DNA of 62,142 nt from JBOFHT01 sp051649785 (GCA_051649785.1 JBOFHT010000059.1:1-62142); one strand, 5' to 3'; shown: positions 8,981 to 19,118, numbered from the stretch's first letter. Program-made: numbers and translations. The notes: a model not told the origin generated them from the sequence alone.

Positions 8981-11323
8981 TTATCCTATTGATTCCCCTA
9001 CTTTACTGTCATCAGCTTTTAAAAGTGATGCACTATCTGTAGCCAAAAGCATACCTTCTGATTTTATCCCAAATAGCTTTGCAGGCTTCAAATTAACAAG
9101 AACAGTAACTTGCCTATTTAAAAGCTCTTCTGGAGAATATTTTTTAGCTATTCCTGCAACAACTTGAATTTCTTTTTCACCTATATTCACTTTTAACTTT
9201 AAAAGTTTTTCAGACTTTTCAACAGCTACTGCTTCTATAATTTCGCCAATTCTAATATCTAATTTCATAAAATCATCAATATCAATCATATCTTTCATAT
9301 TTTCACCATTTCCACTCTTTTTAACACTTTCGCTCTTTTCACCATTTTTAATTGAGCTACTAATATTACAGTTATTCTTATTAGAATCATCAGTTTTATT
9401 TTTATCTTTATTTTTATCTTTAGACTTTTCATCTTGATTAGGTTGGGTTTCTAAGCTTTTATAAAGTAATTCCTTTTCATTAGCTATTACTTCATCTTCT
9501 ATTTTTTTAAACAAAGGCTTAGCTTTTTTAATTTCGTGTCCTACTTCTAAAGGAGTTTGTGTTTCATTCCAAGAGATATTATTTAAATTATTTAACTTAA
9601 TATCTCCCCATTGATAATAGTTAGAGTTAGAAACTAAAGACCCACAATTATTATTAACATTAGTAGTAATATTAGTAGTAATATTTAAATTTTCACTAAT
9701 ATTTAATATATCTAAATTTAATATATCTAAAATTGATTTGGCTTTTTTAGGGATATATGGAATTAACATAATAGCTAATTTCTTAGATAATTGAATACAG
9801 AGATGTATACAGTTTGCAGCAGCTTGTTCATCTTCTTTTACAGCTTTCCAAGGTTCTTTATCATTAAAATATTTGTTTCCTGCTTTAGCTATTTTAATAA
9901 TCTCAACTAATCCTTCTCTAAATTTAAATTCTTCAATTAAGCTACCTACTGTATCAGATATATTATCTATTTTTCTTTGAAACTCCAAATCTTCAGAGCT
10001 TGGGTTATCAAAAGCTGGGATTTTACCATCGAAAAACTTATGAGTAAATACAAAGCTACGGTGTAAAAAGTTTCCTAAAACATCTGCTAGCTCATCATTA
10101 ATTCTTCTTTGGAAATCATCCCATGAAAAGTCAGTATCTTTATTTAAAGGAGCGTTTACTGTCAAATAATATCTTAAAAGGTCACTATCATATTTTTTAA
10201 CAAAATCTTTAACCCAAATAACCCAATTTTGACTAGTAGACATTTTACGCCCTTCAAGTGACAAATATTCCCCTGCTATTATATTAGTTGGTAATTTACA
10301 GCCATAACCATCAAGTAAAGAGGTCCAAAATATTGCATGGTGGTAAATTATGTCCTTTCCAATAAAATGGATAGTTTTATCATCCCAGTAATCTTCCCAA
10401 TGTACATTTGAATCTGAATCAAAGCCTGAATTTGAAGCCAAACTAGAAGGCTCATTTGAATTCAAACGAGAATCCACATTTAAATCCACACTACTTTCTT
10501 TTGTTGATGTATTAATTTTTTTTGCCCATTGGGATGCAGAAGAAATATATCCTAAAAATGCTTCTCCCCATACATAAATTATTTTTCCTTTTGCATTTTC
10601 AAGAGGTATTGGAATTCCCCAGTCCATATCACGACTAAGTATCCAGTCTTTTAATCCTTCTTTTAGCCATTGGCTACTGTAATTTTTAACATTTGCAGGT
10701 AAATCTGTATTTTCTATGTAATTCTCAATATCATTTTGAAAATTAGAAAGTTTAAAGAAATATTGACTACTTTCTTTAATAACAGGGTCATGGGTACAAC
10801 TAAGACATTTAGGATTTTTAAGCTCAGTTGGTTCTAGATGACGACCACAAACTTCACAATGATCTCCACGAGCCCCTTCTCCCCCACAGTGAGGGCATTC
10901 ACCAATTACATATCTGTCAGGTAGGAATTTTTGGCATTCTTCACAGTAAAGTTGGCTTATTTCTTTTTCATAAATTAAACCTTTATTATATAAGTTTAAA
11001 AAGAAGTTCTGAGCTAAATCATAGTGGGCTTTGTCACTAGTACGTGAAAAGTTGTTAAAAGATATATCACAAGACTCTAAGTCATTAGCTATCATGTCAT
11101 GATATCTTTTAGCTATTTCTATTGGTTTTTTTCCTTCTTTCTCAGCCATAACTGCAATTGGAGTCCCATGTTCATCACTTGCACAGACAAATAGGACTTT
11201 ATTCCCACTCATTCTATTATAACGTGCATAGATATCTGCAGGAACATAAGTAGATCTTAAATGTCCTAAATGGCAAGGTCCATTGGCATAGGGTAAAGCA
11301 CAGCTTATAAAAACTTTATTCAA
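8981..11323 (-). CDS. metG: Methionine--tRNA ligase
   Basis: This enzyme charges tRNA-Met. The class I motif 'PYANGPCHLGHL' is at residues 11-22 and the KMSKS loop reads 'GRKMSTSQNW' (about 351-360). Zinc-knuckle cysteines lie at about 127-175 ('CEECQ...CPHCGGEG...CEVCGR...CLSC'). The last ~110 residues form the C-terminal tRNA-binding OB domain ('DFMKLDIRIGEI...VVAGIAKKY'). At 780 residues it is well over 100 longer than usual. The excess is low-complexity sequence: a Ser/Asn/Asp insert at about 270-305 inside the catalytic half, Asn-rich sequence at about 550-595, and a Lys/Asn/Asp/Ser linker at about 640-690 before the OB domain. Confidence 0.96.
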   Translation of the reverse strand: MNKVFISCALPYANGPCHLGHLRSTYVPADIYARYNRMSGNKVLFVCASDEHGTPIAVMAEKEGKKPIEIAKRYHDMIANDLESCDISFNNFSRTSDKAHYDLAQNFFLNLYNKGLIYEKEISQLYCEECQKFLPDRYVIGECPHCGGEGARGDHCEVCGRHLEPTELKNPKCLSCTHDPVIKESSQYFFKLSNFQNDIENYIENTDLPANVKNYSSQWLKEGLKDWILSRDMDWGIPIPLENAKGKIIYVWGEAFLGYISSASQWAKKINTSTKESSVDLNVDSRLNSNEPSSLASNSGFDSDSNVHWEDYWDDKTIHFIGKDIIYHHAIFWTSLLDGYGCKLPTNIIAGEYLSLEGRKMSTSQNWVIWVKDFVKKYDSDLLRYYLTVNAPLNKDTDFSWDDFQRRINDELADVLGNFLHRSFVFTHKFFDGKIPAFDNPSSEDLEFQRKIDNISDTVGSLIEEFKFREGLVEIIKIAKAGNKYFNDKEPWKAVKEDEQAAANCIHLCIQLSKKLAIMLIPYIPKKAKSILDILNLDILNISENLNITTNITTNVNNNCGSLVSNSNYYQWGDIKLNNLNNISWNETQTPLEVGHEIKKAKPLFKKIEDEVIANEKELLYKSLETQPNQDEKSKDKNKDKNKTDDSNKNNCNISSSIKNGEKSESVKKSGNGENMKDMIDIDDFMKLDIRIGEIIEAVAVEKSEKLLKLKVNIGEKEIQVVAGIAKKYSPEELLNRQVTVLVNLKPAKLFGIKSEGMLLATDSASLLKADDSKVGESIG

Positions 11324-11589
11324 TTTATTTTCTCCTTTTTAACTATTTTTTTAATTATTTTTTGTAAATTTAGTAATATAGTTATAATTAGCATTAATTA
11401 TTAACATTACCTCTTTTACTATTATTACTAATATTAGAATTGTTACTATAATTAATGCTATTGTTTATATTAATTTAAGTATTATACTTCATCTTATTAA
11501 TATTTTATTTATGTATTTTATTTATTTGAGTAAAATTAAATTTAAAACTTAGTAATATTTTATTTTTATTTATTTTTATATTATAAAAT

Positions 11590-11649
11590 ACATCATGACT
11601 TATATCATAAATTATACCATAAGTTATACAATAAGTTATATCATAAGTT
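11590..11649. repeat. Five 12-bp tandem repeats upstream of priL
   Basis: Units of the form ATATCATAAGTT begin at 11590, 11602, 11614, 11626 and 11638 with small variations. Because 12 is a multiple of 3, the priL frame stays open through them, which creates a false upstream extension. They lie 30 bp before the likely start at 11679. Confidence 0.85.
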
Positions 11650-11678
11650 TTTTATTAGTTAAAGTCAAAAGTATACTT

Positions 11679-13058
11679 ATGGTATTTTTATCATTTATAA
11701 ATCCATTATCTAGTGAAGGTAAAGAAATCCTTGGTGAAAATGTAAATATGGATAGGGTTTTTGAGGAAAATGAAGAATTAATTGATGTTGTTAATCATAC
11801 ATGGCATCAAAATATATCTAATGATTCTAAGATTCCTAAAAATTACATTGATTTAGCTTTAATGAGAATTGAATGGTATTTTAGAAAGAAAAATGATAGG
11901 GAATTTAAAAATACTGATTTTAATTATCTTTTTAATGAAGGTATAACTAAGTTTGATGTTGTTGTTTACCATCTTTTAGCTCAGGCTATAGCTTATAAAT
12001 TTAATATAAAGTCTCGTGAAGCTAAATTATTTATTGAATCCCAAGGAAAACTTATTGAGGAACGTTTAATAAAATTAAATCCAATTGAACGTCATGAAAT
12101 TGTTGATAAAACACTATCTCAATTAACTAGTTCTAGTGAAAATATTAAATGGACAGAACTTTTACCATTAATTGCAACAAAAAAAATATCCCTTATGGAT
12201 TTAGTTTTAAATAATGGGGAAATAATTATTGATAAGGAAGAATTTATAGGTGAATTTGAAGATAAATTTAGTGACAGATCACCTGATAGAATTTATGATA
12301 TTTTAATTGGTTACAAAGTTAAGGAACTCATTTTAACCCAACTTATTGTCCAAAATACTGAAAATTATATTGAAAGTATAAAAGAAAAGCTAGCTACTAT
12401 TGAAATTCATCCTATAATTGAAAAGCTAGCTGATTTAATTGAAGGAGAAGTTAAAGAACTTAATGATAAATATAGTACACTTTATGGCAGGTCTGGCTAT
12501 GGAGAAGGTGACTTTGGAGTAGCTAAACTTCAAAAAGATGCATTTCCACCTTGTGTTAATGAAACAATTAATGGAGTAAAATCTGGAAATAGGAATGATG
12601 CTATTGTTTTATTTTTAACTTCATTTATTTCCTATGCAAGACTTAATCCTTCTGTTTTTCGCATGGATAAGACAGTTAATGTTTCAGATATTGATAATGA
12701 TTTAAATATTACATTTAATGAGATATTACCAATAATTAATGAAGCTGCAGAGAATTGTGTTCCCCCACTATTTGAAGACCAACCTCAAGAAAAAATCAAT
12801 ATTGTTGCTAAATTAGGTTTTGGAATGCACAGTGAACCAAAACTTGAAAATGAAGGTGAAACTAAATGGTATACACCAATGAGCTGTGAAAAGATTAAGC
12901 TACATTTAGGTCATCTTTGTAAAAGTGACAAAATGTGTAAAACTATTGGAAATCCATTATCATACTATTCCAAAAGAAGATGGCAACTAAGTAAAGAAGG
13001 AAGTTCCCAAAATCAAAAAGACAGCCAAAATAAAGGTGAAAATAAAAGTGAAAATTAA
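11679..13058 (+). CDS. priL: DNA primase large subunit
   Basis: PriL is the regulatory, Fe-S-containing subunit of the archaeal primase that makes RNA primers for replication. From ATG 11679 the protein has 459 residues. The C-terminal half has the expected 'FPPCVNETINGV...FLTSFISYARLNPS' and 'GMHSEPKLENEGETKWYTPMSC...LCKSDKMCKTIGNPLSYY' segments, which include the four cysteines that hold the [4Fe-4S] cluster. The frame extends to 11595, but that part is hydrophobic and encoded by the 12-bp tandem repeats, so I exclude it. A short Ser/Gln/Lys/Asn-rich tail follows the catalytic part. priS follows 174 bp downstream. Confidence 0.93.
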   Translation: MVFLSFINPLSSEGKEILGENVNMDRVFEENEELIDVVNHTWHQNISNDSKIPKNYIDLALMRIEWYFRKKNDREFKNTDFNYLFNEGITKFDVVVYHLLAQAIAYKFNIKSREAKLFIESQGKLIEERLIKLNPIERHEIVDKTLSQLTSSSENIKWTELLPLIATKKISLMDLVLNNGEIIIDKEEFIGEFEDKFSDRSPDRIYDILIGYKVKELILTQLIVQNTENYIESIKEKLATIEIHPIIEKLADLIEGEVKELNDKYSTLYGRSGYGEGDFGVAKLQKDAFPPCVNETINGVKSGNRNDAIVLFLTSFISYARLNPSVFRMDKTVNVSDIDNDLNITFNEILPIINEAAENCVPPLFEDQPQEKINIVAKLGFGMHSEPKLENEGETKWYTPMSCEKIKLHLGHLCKSDKMCKTIGNPLSYYSKRRWQLSKEGSSQNQKDSQNKGENKSEN

Positions 13059-13232
13059 TTTATTATTTTATATAATTATTAAGTTGTTGTATTATTAATC
13101 ATATACTATATTATTGATTTATATAGTTGTATTATTAACCTTATATCCTATTATTAAGTTATATAGACTATAATTAATTATTATTTTATTGTTACCATTA
13201 TTCCCCTTATTATTGCTATTATTTGTGATATT

Positions 13233-14207
13233 ATGTTTTCTCCAGCTACAATTAAAGAAAGACGTCAGTATTATCGTGAAGAATGGTCTGAGAAAGATTT
13301 ACCGAAATTTATAACTGATGGGTTACCTAAACGAGAATTTGGGTTTGACCATCAAGGCAAAGGACCTAATGATAGATATAAAACTTTTCAAGGGCTTGAA
13401 TCTATTAGAAAGTTCTTACGTTATCGTTCACCATTTGCAGCATATATTTCAGTAGCTTTTTATAATAATCCACGACGTCGTGGCGATTGGGTTAAATCAG
13501 AATTTGTTTTTGATGTTGATGCTAAAGATTTACCTATAAGATCATGTAATTGTGAAGGTGTTTGTGAGATATGTCTTGGTGAAGCTTTACATCTTGTTAA
13601 TGATTTAATTGATACATTAAAGTCTGATTTAGGTTTAAAAAATATTCATCTTATTTATTCTGGGCGTGGGTATCATATAAGAATATTAGATGAAAATGTA
13701 ATGAGAGAGGAAAGCGATTTAAGGGCAGAAGTTCTTAAATATGTAGTGGGTGCAGAAGTTCCACGTTCTACATACTCTCAAGAAGAGTCTTCAAGCTCAA
13801 CATATAATCTTGAGCATTTTTCAATCCCTGTAGCATATCCAGCACTTTTTACAAAAAGATTAAAACTTAATATTCAAAAACTAACTGGACTTGAGGAAAT
13901 TGATGGAATAAATCCAAAACTACTAAAAGATATTATTAAATTTCGCCAATTTTTAGATGAAGATGAATGGGGACTTTTTAAAAGTAAAATAGGACCAATT
14001 CGATATAAAAATATGGTTTCAGGAATGGCAAGTTTGAATCTTGCACAAGTTGATGCTAAAGTTTCAATTGATTTGAAACGTATTTTGAGACTTCCAAGCT
14101 CTCTTCACTCCAAAGTAAGTATGAAATGTGTGGAAGTTAAAAATCCAGAAACTTTTGACCCTTTTAAATATGCAGTCCCTAAATTTGTAGACGAACGCAA
14201 AAATTAG
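13233..14207 (+). CDS. priS: DNA primase catalytic small subunit
   Basis: PriS is the catalytic primase subunit that pairs with PriL. The protein has 324 residues, normal for the archaeal family. The active-site aspartates are in 'FVFDVDAKDLP' (about residues 89-99). A zinc-binding cluster 'CNCEGVCEICLGE' follows (about 104-116), and the nucleotide-binding 'YSGRGYHIRI' is at about 142-151. The start at ATG 13233 gives the standard N-terminus with 'RRQYYREEW'. Having priL and priS adjacent fits joint production of the heterodimer. Confidence 0.95.
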   Translation: MFSPATIKERRQYYREEWSEKDLPKFITDGLPKREFGFDHQGKGPNDRYKTFQGLESIRKFLRYRSPFAAYISVAFYNNPRRRGDWVKSEFVFDVDAKDLPIRSCNCEGVCEICLGEALHLVNDLIDTLKSDLGLKNIHLIYSGRGYHIRILDENVMREESDLRAEVLKYVVGAEVPRSTYSQEESSSSTYNLEHFSIPVAYPALFTKRLKLNIQKLTGLEEIDGINPKLLKDIIKFRQFLDEDEWGLFKSKIGPIRYKNMVSGMASLNLAQVDAKVSIDLKRILRLPSSLHSKVSMKCVEVKNPETFDPFKYAVPKFVDERKN

Positions 14208-14378
14208 TTTTTTAATTTATTTAGTTTACTTAGATTACTAAGATTGTTAATTGTATTAGATTAATTAGATTGCTAAAATTACTTAGTTTGTTAAGTTTAC
14301 TTAGATTATATTAGCTTTTTAAGTGTATTAAGTTTATTAAGTTTATTTAGAGTACTTAGAGTACTTAGCTAATTATTT
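14208..14378. other. Convergent intergenic region with degenerate repeats
   Basis: This gap between the convergent priS and cca genes is made of imperfect repeats of TTTACTTAGATTA / TTAAGTTTA-type sequence. No gene or RNA is seen. Confidence 0.5.
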
Positions 14379-15839
14379 TTAATATTTTAAATATTTCATG
14401 GGATTTAAAAAATAATCTAATTCTTCAATAAATTCATTTAATGATTTTTCATCTAGCAAAGTATCTAATCTTTCAAAATCTCTAATAATATCATTATTTA
14501 AAACTTCAAGAATATTATTTAAGGCGTAAGTGTTTAAAAGTGATGCTTTTATATTTTTTCCAGCTTTAAGATGGTGTATGTTTTCTTTACTTATAATAAA
14601 TTTTATTAGTTCTTCAGGAGTTCTGTTTCTTCTTTTTTTATTATAAACCCATTGACTATTGCGTATATATGCATTATTACCAGTATTTATTAGATTTTTG
14701 GCATTTTTTTCTAAAAAACGTTCTGAATTAGATTTATCCCATATTTTAGGGCCTTGGTGAATTTTATATTTAGCTAATTTATTGTCTTCAGCTTCAAATA
14801 TAATAATTCCAATATCACTTTCATTAGTCCAATAAGTGGAATTAATTATATTAAAACCAGCACATTCTAATTTATCCCTTAATGAGTTTTCAGTTTTCTT
14901 TATTTGAGGGTGAAGTGAGTCAGGAGATAATTCAGGTACTTTAAAACTTAGACAAAGAGTTTTTGTTTCCCTATCTTTGAATTTAGACATTATATTATTT
15001 ATTAAATCAGTGTAAATAGTTGAAACCATGTTTTTGCCATAGAAATATTCTTTTTTAGGATTCTCTAAGAAATTCCTAGATGCAATCACAAATTCACCCA
15101 GCTTTTTTAATATTAATGATGCAGCAACATTTCTATTTTTATCTATTGGATCAATAGCTATTAATGGGTCTTTAAAAGATAAAGATGTCTTAAAATTTTC
15201 AATATCTAAAACCGTGCCTTCTTTCCATTTATTAGCTACTTCATTTAGGGTGTTTTCAAAATTCCCATACTTTAAAATCATTATTTCACAAAGATAACCT
15301 GCAAAACCACCTGTTTTAAATTCAGATCCATATGTTCCAACAGTTTCCATGAACTTTTTAAGTAAAAGAACTTCATTAATTTGAGAAGGTTTTATATTTG
15401 TTTTAATATAATTTGTATGGAGTATAGTACGATCAACAGCTGATTTTAGATGTTTTGCATCTTTAATATCATAACATGGGACAATATCTACATCATAACA
15501 TTCAATTGCCCCTGAAACATAAGGGTGTGATGCATAATGTTCTTCAGCAAAGCCATTAAATTTGCTGAAAACTTCATAACCCAAATATAATCCATATTTT
15601 TTTAATTCCGCCATTTTAACATCAAGAGAAAACTGAATAAATATATCAATATCCGCTTTACCTAAAAGCCAAGTTCCTTTAGCTACAGAACCTACTAATT
15701 TAGCTTTACAATCAATATTTTCTCTTTTAGCTATGTTATCAAGAGCTTCAATTAACCTATTAGCTAAATCACGAACTTTTTTATTTTCAGCTTCTGTAGG
15801 TTTAAAATCTTTTAAAATATCTTGATAATCTAAATCCAT
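14379..15839 (-). CDS. cca: CCA-adding tRNA nucleotidyltransferase (class I, archaeal)
   Basis: This enzyme builds or repairs the 3' CCA of tRNAs from CTP and ATP. That matters here, because the tRNA-Ser gene in the window does not encode CCA. The nucleotidyltransferase core is visible as 'LVGSVAKGTWLLGKADIDIFIQF' (about residues 44-66), with the catalytic Asp-x-Asp, and a third carboxylate in 'YDVDIVPCYD' (about 114-123). The archaeal class I tail domains follow. At 486 residues it is slightly longer than typical. It is convergent with priS and precedes thpR on the same strand. Confidence 0.93.
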   Translation of the reverse strand: MDLDYQDILKDFKPTEAENKKVRDLANRLIEALDNIAKRENIDCKAKLVGSVAKGTWLLGKADIDIFIQFSLDVKMAELKKYGLYLGYEVFSKFNGFAEEHYASHPYVSGAIECYDVDIVPCYDIKDAKHLKSAVDRTILHTNYIKTNIKPSQINEVLLLKKFMETVGTYGSEFKTGGFAGYLCEIMILKYGNFENTLNEVANKWKEGTVLDIENFKTSLSFKDPLIAIDPIDKNRNVAASLILKKLGEFVIASRNFLENPKKEYFYGKNMVSTIYTDLINNIMSKFKDRETKTLCLSFKVPELSPDSLHPQIKKTENSLRDKLECAGFNIINSTYWTNESDIGIIIFEAEDNKLAKYKIHQGPKIWDKSNSERFLEKNAKNLINTGNNAYIRNSQWVYNKKRRNRTPEELIKFIISKENIHHLKAGKNIKASLLNTYALNNILEVLNNDIIRDFERLDTLLDEKSLNEFIEELDYFLNPMKYLKY

Positions 15840-15983
15840 AATATTGCCTTATTTTACTAGTTATTTATTTTAGTTAAATGGTTTGTTTAAGTAGTTTGTT
15901 TAATCATTTATTCAATTAATATTATTTATTAATTTATTTAAATTATTTATTAACTTACATATCCCTATATTTTAACCATTTAC

Positions 15984-16733
15984 TTAATTAAGTTCAAATG
16001 TTTTTATATTAGTATAAATAGGTCCACTTGGGGTTAATTCACTCTTTTTAAGGTAAATTTTACTTACAGTCATTTTACCAATATTAATGTCATTGAATAT
16101 ATTAATTTCATTTTTTAATTCATTTAAAAAGTCATTATTGTTTTGGGTCCTATGTTTATTATTTATATATTTGACCCTAGCTATTGTAATATGGGATTTA
16201 TAGTTCTTTTCCTTTTTAAATCCAATATTTGAAAAACTAGTATCTAATTCTTTTTGAAGGTTAGATAGTGTATTTTTATTATCTCTATTATCATTAAAAT
16301 GTTTATTAATATTAGTACTACCTTTATTAATGTAATTATGATTATTAAGATTATTGATGTTATTAGAGTTATTGTTACTATTATCGATGATATTATTACT
16401 ACAGTTATTAATGTTATTATCAAGACCAATCCAAAGAACTCTTGGTTTATTTTTATTAGGAAATGCACCAAATCCACTAATATCAATAGTAAACTTAGAA
16501 TAACTATTTAAAACATTATCAACAGATTTTTCAATATCTGCAATGTTTTTATTATTGACATCCCCCAAGAACTTTAATGTAAAGTGAAAATTATTCCTAT
16601 TAACATATTTAAGTGTATCTTCACTATTAGAAATTATATTATTGGATTTTAGCTGATTTTGAATATCTAATATTTTATTAATTAAATTAGAATCAATATC
16701 AATAGCTAAAAATGAACGAACATTAGAATTCAT
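15984..16733 (-). CDS. thpR: RNA 2',3'-cyclic phosphodiesterase (ThpR/LigT)
   Basis: This 2H-phosphoesterase opens 2',3'-cyclic phosphates on RNA ends. Both catalytic HxT motifs are present: 'FHFTLKFLGDV' (about residues 49-59) and 'KSHITIARVKY' (about 180-190). The N-terminus 'VRSFLAIDI' is typical. The protein has 249 residues because about 50 mostly Asn residues are inserted at about 108-160, between the two motifs. Without them it would have the usual ~190 residues. It lies directly upstream of cca on the same strand, as in other Methanobacteriales (from memory), forming an RNA-end-processing pair. Confidence 0.92.
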   Translation of the reverse strand: MNSNVRSFLAIDIDSNLINKILDIQNQLKSNNIISNSEDTLKYVNRNNFHFTLKFLGDVNNKNIADIEKSVDNVLNSYSKFTIDISGFGAFPNKNKPRVLWIGLDNNINNCSNNIIDNSNNNSNNINNLNNHNYINKGSTNINKHFNDNRDNKNTLSNLQKELDTSFSNIGFKKEKNYKSHITIARVKYINNKHRTQNNNDFLNELKNEINIFNDINIGKMTVSKIYLKKSELTPSGPIYTNIKTFELN

Positions 16734-16802
16734 TACAATATTCCTTAAGAGTTATATTCTAGGCAATTATTTTATATGCCAAGTATTTCACTTAATTAAA
16801 TG

Positions 16803-17948
16803 CTATTTTTCAATAATTGTTTCTTCAATAGACATACCAAAATGCCTAGCTCCAGAATCAATATAAGCTTTTAACTTATCTCCTTTTTTAATATCTGAAA
16901 CAGAAATAGCCTCATTTTTATTATTTACCATACGGATAGTTTCAGCATTCTGTAAAAGTGTTTTTATTTTTTCACCATCATATTCAGCTTCAATTAAAAT
17001 AAAAGGTCTTTTTTCTATTTTTATTCTACCCACAGTAGCTCTTCTACTTTTTCCACTATCATTTACAACTAAAACTTCATCTCCAGTTTCAAGTTCAGAT
17101 AAGTACCTAGTTTTATTATTTGGAACTCTTATATATGCTTGAACCGGACCTGCATTAACTCTAAAAGGGCGTGAAGCAACATATTCACTTTCTAAACTTT
17201 CACTATGGACTAAGAACATAGCTTTAGAATAAGAACCAATTAACATTCCTTCTCCAGGATACATTATTGTGGTAGTGTCAATACAAACCCTATCACCAAT
17301 TCCCAGACTTCTTACATCAGTTACAGTAAGTTCTTTTAATTCATATTCTTCATTGGAAAGATTTTGAATTAATTCAGCCATTTTTTTTATTTCAGAAAAG
17401 TCAGTAGTTTGGAATATTATGCCATCAGTGCCAACTTCTAATGTTTCAAGGGCTAATTTTGCCTCATCATAATCCGATGCAGCAGCTATTATCTTAACAT
17501 CTTCTTTTTGTAAATCTGCTATAATATTTTCTAAAGGAATTACTTTCCAATCTTTTCCAACAAGTATTAAGTAATCAACAACTCTTCCAACTTTAACAGC
17601 TAATTCTTCATGTCTTTTACTATTTATTTCAATATAAGCTCCAACCTTTTTTCCTTTATTTTTAAGAGATTGTGCTTTGTGGAGGTCTGCTGAGTCTTCA
17701 ATTATTTCAGGAATTTTATCTGTTCCATCCCCCTCACTATTAATACCTACTAAAACAATATCAGAATCTTCATTTTGGTTAATTATTTTTAAATCACCAA
17801 GTTTATGGATTTTTTTAATGGTTTCGCTACTATCACCAATATCTACGAAATGATTAACTCCAGATTCGAGAGCAGTAGTTATAATTTCTTTTTTTCCATC
17901 CCAGTTAGTCTGAGGAGTCATTACCCAAGCAAATTTCATATTTTTCAC
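16803..17948 (-). CDS. 3-dehydroquinate synthase II (archaeal AroB')
   Basis: The protein has 381 residues and matches the archaeal type II enzyme, with N-terminus 'MKFAWVMTPQTNWDGKKEI' and the conserved stretches 'DRVCIDTTTIMYPGEGMLIGS' and 'RPFRVNAGPVQAYIRVP'. It carries out NAD-dependent oxidative deamination and cyclisation of 2-amino-3,7-dideoxy-D-threo-hept-6-ulosonate to 3-dehydroquinate. This is the archaeal entry into aromatic amino acid synthesis that bypasses DAHP. ATG codons at positions 1 and 4 are both possible starts. The gene for the enzyme making its substrate lies 36 bp upstream on the same strand, so the two form an operon. Confidence 0.95.
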   Translation of the reverse strand: MKNMKFAWVMTPQTNWDGKKEIITTALESGVNHFVDIGDSSETIKKIHKLGDLKIINQNEDSDIVLVGINSEGDGTDKIPEIIEDSADLHKAQSLKNKGKKVGAYIEINSKRHEELAVKVGRVVDYLILVGKDWKVIPLENIIADLQKEDVKIIAAASDYDEAKLALETLEVGTDGIIFQTTDFSEIKKMAELIQNLSNEEYELKELTVTDVRSLGIGDRVCIDTTTIMYPGEGMLIGSYSKAMFLVHSESLESEYVASRPFRVNAGPVQAYIRVPNNKTRYLSELETGDEVLVVNDSGKSRRATVGRIKIEKRPFILIEAEYDGEKIKTLLQNAETIRMVNNKNEAISVSDIKKGDKLKAYIDSGARHFGMSIEETIIEK

Positions 17949-17984
17949 ATCTATTTAATTGTATGTGGTTTTATTTTTAAGCAA

Positions 17985-18776
17985 TTATTTAAGTATTTTT
18001 AAAGCTTCTTTAACTTCCATATCATTGTGAACAACTTCAGATATGGCCCTAGTAATTTTTCCAGGAGCTTTTGCTTGGAATAAGTTCCTACCAAATGCAA
18101 CACCAGCCCCTCCAACTTCTACGGAATCTTTAACCATTTCTAAAAGTTCTTCATCAGTTTCAACTTTTGGACCACCTGCTATTACAACAGGTACAAGTGC
18201 ACCATCTACTACTTCTTTAAAAGTATCAGGATTTCCAGTATAATTAGTTTTAACAATGTCTACTCCAAGTTCAGAACCAACACGTGCTGCATGTTTAACC
18301 ATTGCAACATCATGCTCATCTACAACTTTTTCTCCACGTGGATACATCATAGCAAGTAATGGAATTCCCCATTGGCTACATTTTTCAGCAGTTTCACCTA
18401 ATTCTTCTAACATAGTAGCTTCATTCTTTGAACCAATATTCACATGAACAGAAACCGCATCTGCTCCAAGTTGGATAGCTTTTTCAACAGATGTAACAAG
18501 AACTTTATTATTTGGATCTGGTGAAAGTGATGTACTAGCAGATAAATGGATAATAAGACCAATATCTTTTCCGTATCCCCTGTGTCCTTGTTGAATAATA
18601 CCTTTATGCATTAAAACAGCATTTGCTCCACCAAGAGAGATATCATCAATTGTTTTACTCATATCAACTATGCCTTTTACCGGACCAATGGATACTCCAT
18701 GATCCATAGGAGCTATAACACTTCTTTTAGTCTTCCTATTAATAATTCTTTCAATTCTAATTTTTTTTCCTATCAT
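17985..18776 (-). CDS. 2-amino-3,7-dideoxy-D-threo-hept-6-ulosonate synthase
   Basis: This class I aldolase-like enzyme makes the six-plus-one-carbon precursor used by 3-dehydroquinate synthase II. 'IGKKIRIERIINRKTKRSVI' and 'PMDHGVSIGP' at the N-terminus, the active-site lysine region 'DIVKTNYTG' (about residues 173-181) and 'AGGPKVETDEELL' are characteristic. I prefer ATG 18776 because AGGGGAATG sits at the right distance before it. The frame starts three codons earlier at 18785. It is the first gene of the shikimate-entry pair, and a repeat-rich 528-bp region lies upstream. Confidence 0.93.
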   Translation of the reverse strand: MIGKKIRIERIINRKTKRSVIAPMDHGVSIGPVKGIVDMSKTIDDISLGGANAVLMHKGIIQQGHRGYGKDIGLIIHLSASTSLSPDPNNKVLVTSVEKAIQLGADAVSVHVNIGSKNEATMLEELGETAEKCSQWGIPLLAMMYPRGEKVVDEHDVAMVKHAARVGSELGVDIVKTNYTGNPDTFKEVVDGALVPVVIAGGPKVETDEELLEMVKDSVEVGGAGVAFGRNLFQAKAPGKITRAISEVVHNDMEVKEALKILK

Positions 18777-18913
18777 AAAAGTCATTCCCCTGATTGAAGT
18801 TAATTTAAGAGTATTTTTTAAGTTTTAATTAATAAAATTAATATTGTTTTTTTATAAATGTTTATATTTTATAATTTTATAAGTAATTAAATAAAAATGA
18901 TTAGTATATATTG

Positions 18914-19020
18914 TATAAACAATTAAATACGTGACTATTATACATTTTATAAACAATTAAATCAAATAGTTGCTACTATAACTGTATAAACAATTAAATA
19001 CAAGTGACTATTATACATTT
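18914..19020. repeat. Three tandem ~36-bp repeats plus a partial unit
   Basis: Units starting TATAAACAATTAAAT begin at 18914, 18948 and 18985. A fourth, degenerate unit starts at 19021. Units 1 and 3 also share GTGACTATTATACATTT. Spacings are 34, 37 and 36 bp. The repeats lie upstream of the minus-strand ADH synthase gene and could be regulatory. Confidence 0.8.
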
Positions 19021-19118
19021 TATAATATATTTGTATAAATTATTACCCATATTAGCTAAGTATTTATGTTTTTCATTGTTATTAAATATTTTTAATTTTG
19101 TTATTTGTGAGATACTCC

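Noticed and set aside
18914..19020. Replication origin iterons
   Set aside because: No Orc1/Cdc6 gene is nearby and the repeats do not resemble archaeal origin boxes that I know.
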